From assembly GCF_009801115.1 (NCBI RefSeq), contig NZ_VTOL01000011.1, forward strand, positions 62,001 through 126,000: a stretch of DNA of 64,000 bases, written 5' to 3'. Source of the stretch: Dyadobacter sp. 3J3 (GTDB taxonomy: Bacteria; Bacteroidota; Bacteroidia; Cytophagales; Spirosomataceae). Positions 55,248-62,479 of the stretch are shown piece by piece. Under the pieces are notes generated by a model that saw nothing but the letters and a program-made list of their open reading frames with translations, was not told the origin of the DNA and ran no database searches. A program made the position numbers and the translations under genes. Numbering within the stretch: the first letter of the stretch is position 1; every line of letters begins with the position of its first letter.

Positions 55248-55565
55248 ATGAAAATGATAAAACTGGCATTTGCAGGTATGCTTACACTGGCTACCGCCGT
55301 AAGTTATGCGCAAAATCCATCGCGGCAAGCGATTCCTTTGCAGGATTCATCAAGAATGGATCAGGGCAAAAAGTTGAATTCAGCGCCTATTCCCCAAACC
55401 GGCAGTCCGTCAGATGATTCACTGATCCGGGACCAGAGAACTTCAAATATGAAAATGGACTCCACTAAAATGAAGACTAAAAAAATGGATGGAATGAAAA
55501 AAGGCAGAAGAAAAGGCGGGTCGGGAGAACTGGATACTACCGGAACAAAGAGAAGAAACAATTAG
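55248..55565 (+). CDS. Small secreted basic protein
   Basis: A 105-residue exported protein with signal MKMIKLAFAGMLTLATAVSYAQ. The mature part is disordered in look, rich in Met, Lys, Ser and Arg (KMDSTKMKTKKMDGMKKG, then RRKGGSG). No domain. Such short basic secreted proteins are common in Cytophagales; the function is unknown. It is a single gene, closed by a terminator shared with the convergent dioxygenase gene. Confidence 0.65.
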   Translation: MKMIKLAFAGMLTLATAVSYAQNPSRQAIPLQDSSRMDQGKKLNSAPIPQTGSPSDDSLIRDQRTSNMKMDSTKMKTKKMDGMKKGRRKGGSGELDTTGTKRRNN

Positions 55566-55589
55566 AGTTTTTCACATTATATTTATAAA

Positions 55590-55627
55590 AATAACCTCCG
55601 GTACAATTGCGCCGAAGGTTATTTTTT
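55590..55627. terminator. Terminator between convergent genes
   Basis: AATAACCTCCGG (55590-55601) pairs with CCGAAGGTTATT (55612-55623) with one mismatch; T-runs occur on the + side (TTTTTT) and a weaker one on the - side. Confidence 0.8.
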
Positions 55628-55630
55628 AAA

Positions 55631-56602
55631 CTAATTTCTTTCACCAAGATATGCCTTATTTTTCAAAATCCGCATGGCCAGTGAGCCTAATTTGATCTTT
55701 TGAGTTAGCAATGAAAATAGATTTTCCCCAACTTTTAGGGCGTTGATATTTTCACCGTTATAGTTTTGCTGTACTTTTTCACCCGTCCTCATATTCACCA
55801 GTTCATCTCTCAGATATAGCTGTTTTGTTACCATATTGGAAAGCATCGGTGTGTAGTAATAACAATCTTTAAAAAAGTAATGTGTCACTTGTGACCACCG
55901 GGTTGAACCTTCTTTGGTAACTGGTGATCCTCCATGTATAATATTTGACGACCATATCAATAAATCTCCTTTTTTTGCCAGGAATTTTTTCTTTTCAAAC
56001 TGTTGCGTCTCAACAATTTTTTCTATGAAATCTTCATACTGAATATAGTCTTTATAAGATGGCGTTTGTGCATCGGTACGGATGTATGAAAAGTCATATT
56101 CCAAAAGTTTTTGAGATCCCGGATAGTAAAATACAGGCCCGTTTTCTTCGGTGATATCTTCCAGCGCCACCCAAACGCCGCACATAAATTTGGAAGGCAA
56201 AGAACTGAAGTGTATTGTATCGGAATGTGCTCTTTGCTGTGAACCGAATTTGAAATTCAGCGTTTGAAAGGGAATTGGCTCACGTCCATAAAATATTTCA
56301 AGAATTTCCAGTAAAGCAGGATAACAGGCCAGTTCTTTTGACGCTTCCGAGACCTGCCACAAATCCTGTATTCTTCGGCTGTCACGCTGGGTTTTAATCG
56401 GAAAATCGAGATTGAAACCTTTATTCTCTGCATCATCCTTCGTTTTGTCGATCAAGTCATGAGGCAATAGTCCGGGAATCACTACAAAACCGTTTTTCTG
56501 ATAATCCAGAACATATTTTAACTGTTGTTCACTTAGTTTTTTAGTTTTTAAAATCTCTTCAAAAAAGGGTGATTCTATCCAGGGTAAATTTGCGTTAAGC
56601 AT
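55631..56602 (-). CDS. Phytanoyl-CoA dioxygenase family protein
   Basis: A 323-residue Fe(II)/2-oxoglutarate dioxygenase-fold protein. The iron triad is His126-x-Asp128 (RAHSDT) and His223 (IIHGGSP); the 2-oxoglutarate arginine is probably in STRWSQVTHYF. GPVFYYPGSQK is also typical. No signal peptide. Members hydroxylate varied substrates, including lipids, amino acids and antibiotics, so the substrate is open. It is alone, with an inverted repeat in its upstream region. Confidence 0.87.
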   Translation of the reverse strand: MLNANLPWIESPFFEEILKTKKLSEQQLKYVLDYQKNGFVVIPGLLPHDLIDKTKDDAENKGFNLDFPIKTQRDSRRIQDLWQVSEASKELACYPALLEILEIFYGREPIPFQTLNFKFGSQQRAHSDTIHFSSLPSKFMCGVWVALEDITEENGPVFYYPGSQKLLEYDFSYIRTDAQTPSYKDYIQYEDFIEKIVETQQFEKKKFLAKKGDLLIWSSNIIHGGSPVTKEGSTRWSQVTHYFFKDCYYYTPMLSNMVTKQLYLRDELVNMRTGEKVQQNYNGENINALKVGENLFSLLTQKIKLGSLAMRILKNKAYLGERN

Positions 56603-57094
56603 ATATGTTTTTTTACTAAATGATCAGATTTTGACTACTTATTGAGGTATTAGTTTTACTAAATTGATGACTCCTGCTTTACCTCAATAGTTGGAATGCA
56701 TCACTGCAAAAAGCAAAAGCATGGATACATAATCCGCAAACTGCTTGAATAAGTTATGAAAAATAAATGTAACCATAATAATATAAAGTCGCATGGCTCA
56801 TTTTATTGCTTTACACATTAAAGTTTTAAGACCTTTAAAAATCAATTGTTTAAAACCGGCTATTGATTCAGACGATGCCCGGTATTAGGGTGTTTGATAA
56901 CAACTTAAAATTTTCAACGGGTAGAATGTATTGCATATTTCATATACAGGCCAACGGGAGAACTATTATCGGAAATTATACGGTTTTTTCGGTTTAAATT
57001 TCTTTGGAGTAATTATGTAGTTTATCCAACTTTTGTAGTGGTTAGAGAGATAAGCCTGTCAAGTTGTTATTTGAGCAAATAAGAAAACTGCGAT
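56603..57094. other. 492-bp divergent intergenic region with a 10-bp inverted repeat
   Basis: AT-rich. TATTGAGGTA (56640-56649) and TACCTCAATA (56680-56689) are perfect inverted copies 30 bp apart, 37 bp upstream of the dioxygenase start, a possible regulator site. No gene is seen. Confidence 0.5.
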
Positions 57095-58072
57095 ATGGAA
57101 AATATTTATACGGGTTTATTACAAAAAAGGAATGGGATACCTGAAGATTATAAAAGAAATATTTTGTCACGGTCACTTTTGCTGGTATTGATATCTATGA
57201 GCGTTTTCACGATGCTCACGATCGAAACAAAAGCACAAAAATCGAAGAATACTGCCAATATTTTCGCACTCGATAATCTTACAGCCTGGTGTATCGTACC
57301 TTTTGATTCGAAAAACCGTGGACCCGTGGAGCGTGCGAAAATGCTTAATACATTGGGTATTAATAAACTGGCTTATGATTGGCGGGCAAAACATATTCCC
57401 ACTTTCGATAGTGAAATTGAGGCCTTGAAAACACATCACGTTACTTTACAGGCTTTTTGGCTCCACTCCGGGCCCGATCCGGAAAATGACAAAGATCTGG
57501 AGACGATTTTGGAAGTATTGAAAAGAAATAAGGTGAAAACCCAACTTTGGCTGATGGTTACCGGAATCAATGATCTTGATGGTATGACGCAGGAAGAAAA
57601 AGTAAAAGCGCATGCGAAACCTATCGCTTACATTGCAGAAAGAGCGGCTGAAATTGGCTGTACGGTTGGGCTTTACAACCATGGAGGCTGGTATGGGGAA
57701 CCAGAAAACCAGCTGGAAATTATTAATTATTTAAAGAAGCCAAACATTGGAATCGTTTACAATTTTCATCACGCGGAAGAACAATTTGATCGTTTTCCGA
57801 AATTTTTCCCGGAAATGCTTCCTTATTTGCTGTCGATAAATTTGTCAGGGTTAAGAAAAGGTAATCCCGTAAAAGTGGTTCCAATAGGGCAGGGGGATGT
57901 TAAAACAGAAATGATACGGGTTGTAAAAAATAGCACATACAACGGCCCCATTGGTATTATTAATGAAGAAACTGCGCCGGATGCGGAAGTAGGATTAAAA
58001 ATGAATATGGATGGTTTAAAAAAGATATTGAAACAACTTGGGGATTCGGCTGCGCTTAAAACCTATCATTAA
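57095..58072 (+). CDS. Exported sugar phosphate isomerase/epimerase-like TIM barrel
   Basis: A 325-residue xylose-isomerase-like TIM barrel with a signal/TM region at about 26-47 (LLLVLISMSVFTMLTIETKAQ). Barrel motifs include ALDNLTAWCIVPFD, TLQAFWLHSG, IGCTVGLYNHGGWYGEPEN (metal-site region), IGIVYNFHHA, and INEETAPDAEVGL at the end. Secreted homologues are common in Bacteroidota and their substrates are mostly unknown. The start may be later, since the N-terminus before the hydrophobic part is long. Its last four bases overlap the convergent DUF218 gene. Confidence 0.82.
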   Translation: MENIYTGLLQKRNGIPEDYKRNILSRSLLLVLISMSVFTMLTIETKAQKSKNTANIFALDNLTAWCIVPFDSKNRGPVERAKMLNTLGINKLAYDWRAKHIPTFDSEIEALKTHHVTLQAFWLHSGPDPENDKDLETILEVLKRNKVKTQLWLMVTGINDLDGMTQEEKVKAHAKPIAYIAERAAEIGCTVGLYNHGGWYGEPENQLEIINYLKKPNIGIVYNFHHAEEQFDRFPKFFPEMLPYLLSINLSGLRKGNPVKVVPIGQGDVKTEMIRVVKNSTYNGPIGIINEETAPDAEVGLKMNMDGLKKILKQLGDSAALKTYH

Positions 58073-58563
58073 AAACGTACGCCGTGATCCAGCAAATCCT
58101 GAACAGCGATTTTTTCATGTTGGATTAAAGGATTTAAAATTTGTGGATCAACAGTTCCGGAAGATGCGAGTACAAACGAGAAATCAGAAAAAGGTGCGTA
58201 AACAGCATCAAATATTATTTTAGCCCTTTCAAAATGATACTCAGAGGTGACAATAATAATTTCCTCCGGCTCGTATTTTGCTATAATCCATTTGGAAAGT
58301 GTGGCGTCTTCCACGGAATGACTTGATGTAATTAACGCAATAATATCGTCATATCTGATCGTATTTAATAGTAAGTTTTGCATTAGATAATACGCATGCG
58401 GCTTATCAGTTGTATTGAAATGTGGGCCAAATCCGCCGGTTAATACAATTTTATAATTTCCTGTCTCATACAGTTTTTGGCAAACGGCCAGCCTGGTTTT
58501 TGCCATTTCACTAAGTGTTCCGTCAGGTTCGTTGGGCGATCCTAAAACAAGGATGATTTTCAT
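58069..58563 (-). CDS. DUF218 (YdcF/ElyC-like) protein
   Basis: A 164-residue protein. MKIILVLGSPNEPDGTLSEMAKTRL, IVLTGGFG, SHSVEDATLSKWII and IIIVTSEYHFERAKIIF follow the DUF218 order of Rossmann-like strands with conserved G-G and S-x-x-T-x-x-E blocks. There is no TM segment, unlike ElyC. Family roles in envelope metabolism are only partly known. It overlaps the end of the TIM-barrel gene by 4 bp on the opposite strand. Confidence 0.8.
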   Translation of the reverse strand: MKIILVLGSPNEPDGTLSEMAKTRLAVCQKLYETGNYKIVLTGGFGPHFNTTDKPHAYYLMQNLLLNTIRYDDIIALITSSHSVEDATLSKWIIAKYEPEEIIIVTSEYHFERAKIIFDAVYAPFSDFSFVLASSGTVDPQILNPLIQHEKIAVQDLLDHGVRF

Positions 58564-58628
58564 TTAAATTGATGAAAGCAGTGTTGCGTTTCTTATGTGA
58601 TGATATATTGAGAAAAATTAAAAAAGGC

Positions 58629-59126
58629 TTAGGCTTTTTCGACTAAAATACAAACCTGAGTGACCCATTTCTCAGGATCAGCTTCTGCTATCGGATCAGA
58701 AAAGTAAAACTCAACCCTGCATCCAACAAGTTGGCCGTCCTCCAAAACGCTGCATTCTCTATAGCCGTTTTGTATGATCCAGTCATCGAGCGAAATATGT
58801 ACCTGAGGCAGATTTTTATAATCTCCTGTGAAAGTTAGAGCAGCATAATCTCCTTTGGGGAATGCTTTGGAAATGATTCTGCCGTCGCCGGTCACTTTTG
58901 TCTTTATGGCAACGCCTACATCTACAATCAAGATTTTGTGCTCATCCATTGACAGATACCGGAAAAATGGTGCCCCATTTGCTTCGATATTTTCCTTTTT
59001 TAGCCAATTAAATACCTCAGAAATCAATGGTGGCAGCAGGGTCGGGATTTCAGCCATACTCACTTTTTGCCTGATCGCAACATAAGGCTCATTTTCCAGG
59101 AATTCTATTTTTGGCTCCGTTGTCAT
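58629..59126 (-). CDS. GyrI-like small-molecule-binding protein
   Basis: A 165-residue protein of the AraC-effector/GyrI-like fold. The ATG at 59126 (MTTEPKIEFLENEPYVAIR) begins exactly at the family's first strand, so the longer frame to 59201 is not used. IPTLLPPLISEVFNWL, DVGVAIKTKV, GDYAALTFTGDY and VEFYFSDPIAEADPEKW are typical. It has no DNA-binding domain. It may bind drugs or other small molecules. Single gene. Confidence 0.87.
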   Translation of the reverse strand: MTTEPKIEFLENEPYVAIRQKVSMAEIPTLLPPLISEVFNWLKKENIEANGAPFFRYLSMDEHKILIVDVGVAIKTKVTGDGRIISKAFPKGDYAALTFTGDYKNLPQVHISLDDWIIQNGYRECSVLEDGQLVGCRVEFYFSDPIAEADPEKWVTQVCILVEKA

Positions 59127-59399
59127 AGTCGTAAAGTTTTGGTGAGACTTATTAAGGACTTTCTCAAAAGCTAAATTACCTGGTTCTTTCAATCTATACA
59201 CAGGTGCAATATGACAATTTCAGGGGGTATCTGCGACAGATTTTCCTGAATTCGGATATTTATTTTTGCAGAATTTCTCTGCTTATCTATTTAAAATAAT
59301 CTTCCTGATTTCTAAATATCCCATGGTAACAGATAATCTCCGGGATTTTTCGTTTAAAAGAACGAATTTGTATCATTGTAAAGTAAATCAGTAGGAAGT

Positions 59400-59978
59400 A
59401 TGTTCGAAAACCTGGTCCGGCATATACAAAAATTTGTTGCTTTAAATGAAGAGGAACAAATTATTCTGAGATCTTATGTCAAATTTGAAAAGATAAAAAA
59501 GAAACAATATCTGTTGCAGGAAGGACAGTTTTGTCATGCCAACTGGTTTATTGTCAAAGGCTGCCTCAGAAGTTATACGCTTAAAGAAAACGGCAATAAA
59601 CAGATGGTCCAGTTTGCCATTGAAAATTGGTGGCTTACTGATTATTTTAGTTTTGAGCAGAAAAAACCGTCAAAACTTTTTATACAGACTGTTGAAGATT
59701 GTGAGCTGATCAGTATTGACGACCGCACATCGGAAGACTTGTTTGCCAAAATTCCACAGTTGGAACGTTACTTTCGGCTTATCCTTCAAAAATCCTATGC
59801 CGCTTCCCTGATGCGTTTGCAGTATATGTTCAATCTTTCTCCGGAGGAGCGTTTTCATCACTTCAATGAAAATTTCCCCTCTTTTATACAGCGGGTGCCG
59901 CAATATATGCTGGCTTCTTATCTTGGTTTTACACCTGAATTTTTAAGTAAAATCAGAGCGAAAATGGCAGATTCCTGA
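59400..59978 (+). CDS. Crp/Fnr family transcriptional regulator
   Basis: A 192-residue regulator: cyclic-nucleotide-binding-like fold (about 10-125; YLLQEGQFCHANWFIVKGCLRSYTL) and a compact C-terminal HTH (YMLASYLGFTPEFLSKIRAK). The Arg and Ser that bind cAMP in Crp are not evident, so another signal is likely. It lies 77 bp before the AhpD-like gene and probably controls it. Confidence 0.9.
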   Translation: MFENLVRHIQKFVALNEEEQIILRSYVKFEKIKKKQYLLQEGQFCHANWFIVKGCLRSYTLKENGNKQMVQFAIENWWLTDYFSFEQKKPSKLFIQTVEDCELISIDDRTSEDLFAKIPQLERYFRLILQKSYAASLMRLQYMFNLSPEERFHHFNENFPSFIQRVPQYMLASYLGFTPEFLSKIRAKMADS

Positions 59979-60055
59979 TTTTCTTAATCATGATTAAGTT
60001 TTTTTAGAAGCGGAAGCCGGAAATTTGTGACATCATAAATCTAAAGAAAGTAATC

Positions 60056-60496
60056 ATGGAAAAGAGAATCAACATCCCAAACGCAGATCCGGCAGCTTAT
60101 AAAGCCATGTTGGGTCTTGAAAAATACATTGAAAACACCAGCCTGACTCCCATTCATAAAAATCTCATCAAAATCCGTGCTTCACAGATCAACGGATGTG
60201 CTTATTGTATTGACATGCATACCAAAGAAGCCCGCGCGATTGGGGAAACCGAACAGCGTATATATGCATTAAACGCATGGCGTGAAACTCCATTTTTTAC
60301 GGAAGAAGAACGGGTGGTGCTGGCAATTTCAGAGGAAGTTACCTTGATTCAAAATCACGTTTCGGATAAGACATATAACAATGCGATTTCTCTTTTGGGC
60401 GACCAATACGTGGCTCAGGTGATCATGGCTGCTATAACCATCAACGCCTGGAACAGAATAGGCATTGCGACAAACCTGATGCCTGCTTTGAATTAG
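60056..60496 (+). CDS. Carboxymuconolactone decarboxylase family (AhpD-like)
   Basis: A 146-residue all-helical protein of the alkylhydroperoxidase AhpD core family. The redox motif is Cys48-x-x-Cys51-x3-His55 (CAYCIDMH). It probably reduces peroxides or related electrophiles as a hexamer or trimer. It is in tandem with a Crp/Fnr regulator, a common arrangement in Bacteroidota. Confidence 0.92.
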   Translation: MEKRINIPNADPAAYKAMLGLEKYIENTSLTPIHKNLIKIRASQINGCAYCIDMHTKEARAIGETEQRIYALNAWRETPFFTEEERVVLAISEEVTLIQNHVSDKTYNNAISLLGDQYVAQVIMAAITINAWNRIGIATNLMPALN

Positions 60497-60920
60497 AAAA
60501 GAAGAGTTTCTTTTATCGTCAAAGGGTTTCTGCGGAATGACATTTTTCTTATCTGTCCGATTTGCGGGGGTAGGAGGGTTATCACGATCCGTTCGACGGG
60601 AGAAATCGCCGTCGGAAGGATCGGTCCGCAGGATCCAGGTCGGTTAAAGTTTGTTGAAAGATTTACATATTTGTGTTTTAACCAATCATCGAAGTCAGAG
60701 GCGCTGCCTTTGATATACTGATTCTTCCATTAAACAATCACAGTTCGCCAGAAAATAATTGGGATTTTTATTTAAAAAATTCCCATAAATCATTAGCAGT
60801 CCTTTCCAGGAAAACAGAAAAAAGATACGGGAATAGTTTTTTATGAATGAGCGTAAATTGTATTTACACTTCATTATAAATTTTACAACATAAGAAATCC
60901 AATCCGATATTATTCTGCCT
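60497..60920. other. 424-bp intergenic region with a GC-rich hairpin
   Basis: In an AT-rich gap, bases at about 60551-60650 are GC-rich. GATCCGTTCGACGG (60586-60599) pairs with CCGTCGGAAGGATC (60609-60622) at 12 of 14 positions with a 9-nt loop. Near the operon start, GTAAAT-TGT-ATTTAC (60853-60867) is a perfect inverted repeat. Confidence 0.55.
60853..60867 (+). promoter_or_regulatory. Candidate operator before the Mo-oxidoreductase operon
   Basis: GTAAATTGTATTTAC has 6-bp perfect arms and a 3-bp centre, 53 bp before the first start codon. It could bind a dimeric regulator; none is encoded next to it. Confidence 0.4.
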
Positions 60921-61451
60921 ATGAGAAATAAAATCATTGAACGAGAGCAAGTGCAGGAAACAATGCCGTGGATGCCTGGTTCAACGGATGTAAATCTGCG
61001 TATAAATGGCAATGCGCATGCATTGAAATTACAGCCGTGGGTAAGTCTTTTGGATGCTTTGCGGGAATATGCGGATTTGACCGGAACCAAAAAAGGCTGT
61101 GACCATGGACAATGTGGCGCATGTACCGTATTGTGTGATGGCGACCGGATTTTGAGTTGTCTGACACTTGCGGTAATGAAAGAGGGTGCTGATATTACGA
61201 CAATTGAAGGTATTGCGAAGGAGGGAGAATTGCATCCGCTACAAAAAGCGTTTATCGAGCACGATGCATTTCAGTGTGGCTATTGTACCCCGGGACAAAT
61301 TTGCAGCGCTATCGGTATGCTAAATGAAAATAAAGCCAGTTCAAGAGCCGAGGTGAAAGAACTGATGAGCGGAAATCTTTGCAGATGCGGTGCGAATACC
61401 AATATTATTGACGCGATCATGGAAGTTAAGGAAGGAGGGAATTATGAATAA
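60921..61451 (+). CDS. Aldehyde/xanthine oxidoreductase, 2Fe-2S subunit (PaoA/YagT-like)
   Basis: A 176-residue electron-transfer subunit. The plant-type 2Fe-2S cluster is held by Cys60, Cys65, Cys68 and Cys80 (GCDHGQCGAC), and the second cluster by Cys119, Cys122, Cys154 and Cys156 (CGYCTPGQ...CRCG). Unlike E. coli PaoA there is no twin-arginine signal at the N-terminus, so a cytoplasmic place is likely. Its stop overlaps the next start (ATGAATAA). Confidence 0.92.
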   Translation: MRNKIIEREQVQETMPWMPGSTDVNLRINGNAHALKLQPWVSLLDALREYADLTGTKKGCDHGQCGACTVLCDGDRILSCLTLAVMKEGADITTIEGIAKEGELHPLQKAFIEHDAFQCGYCTPGQICSAIGMLNENKASSRAEVKELMSGNLCRCGANTNIIDAIMEVKEGGNYE

Positions 61452-62463
61452 TTTCAGCTACGCCCGGGCAAAAAGTATTCAGGAAGCCATTCAAAAAGTG
61501 AGTGCAGATAAGGATACAAAATTTGTCGCGGGCGGTACGAACCTTATCGATTTGTGGAAATACGACCTCACGACTTTCAATGCGCTGATTGATATAAATT
61601 CCATTGAAGAATGTCACGCGATTGAAGAAAAAAGCGACGGCGGAGTTCGGTTGGGTGCTTTTGTCAAAAATGCACAAACGGCTTACCATCCCCTTATAGA
61701 GGCAAGATATCCATTGTTGTCGAAGGCAATTCTTGCCGGGGCCTCCGGGCAAATCAGGAATATGGCGACAAACGGTGGTAACCTTTTACAGAGAACACGG
61801 TGTTATTATTTTTACGATCCGGCAGTTCCCTGCAATAAGCGTGAACCAGGCAGCGGCTGCTCTGCCATTCAAGGTTATAACCGTATTATGGCCATTTTTG
61901 GAACCAGTGAAAATTGTATTGCCGTTTTTCCGTCCGATATGTGTATCGCTTTGGCGGCGTTGGATGCGGTTGTAAATGTAAGCGGCCCGGGAGGCGAGCG
62001 TAGTTTACCTTTTGCCGATTTTCATCGTTTGCCAGGTGATACACCACATTTGGATAACAATCTGGCTTTTGATGAAATAATCACCAGTATTGATCTTCCA
62101 CAGAACGGCTTTGCCAAAAACTATTCTTACTTAAAACTACGGGACCGGAATTCCTATGCTTTTGCGCTGGTTTCTGTGGCAACTGGCTTTGAACTTGATG
62201 GCGATATCATTAAGGAGGCCCGTATTGCACTGGGTGGTGTGGCGCATAAACCTTGGCGCGTGCGACAGGCCGAAGAATTTTTACGAGACAATACTGCCTC
62301 CAGGGAAAATTTTGAAACTGCTGCGGAAATTATAATAAAGGATGCGGTCACCTATGAGTTCAATAGCTTTAAAGTAGAGTTGACAAAAAGAGCAATTATT
62401 CGGAATTGTATCATGGCACTTCACCCTGAAACACAACTGCCGGGAGCTCAGCCATCAGCCTAA
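61444..62463 (+). CDS. Aldehyde/xanthine oxidoreductase, FAD subunit (PaoB-like)
   Basis: A 339-residue FAD-binding subunit; the ATG at 61444 overlaps the upstream stop by 8 bases and follows a GGAGGG ribosome site, so it is preferred to 61390. FVAGGTNLIDLWK binds FAD and SGQIRNMATNGGNLLQRT is the family block. The insert Cys120, Cys130, Cys139 (RCYYFYDPAVPC, then GSGCS) resembles the extra 4Fe-4S site of PaoB. Confidence 0.92.
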   Translation: MNNFSYARAKSIQEAIQKVSADKDTKFVAGGTNLIDLWKYDLTTFNALIDINSIEECHAIEEKSDGGVRLGAFVKNAQTAYHPLIEARYPLLSKAILAGASGQIRNMATNGGNLLQRTRCYYFYDPAVPCNKREPGSGCSAIQGYNRIMAIFGTSENCIAVFPSDMCIALAALDAVVNVSGPGGERSLPFADFHRLPGDTPHLDNNLAFDEIITSIDLPQNGFAKNYSYLKLRDRNSYAFALVSVATGFELDGDIIKEARIALGGVAHKPWRVRQAEEFLRDNTASRENFETAAEIIIKDAVTYEFNSFKVELTKRAIIRNCIMALHPETQLPGAQPSA

Positions 62464-62479
62464 TTAACCAGGAAATTTT

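Noticed and set aside
60144-60200. Isolated thioredoxin-like CxxC protein
   Set aside because: The CxxC belongs to the AhpD-like signature CAYCIDMH within a full-length gene.
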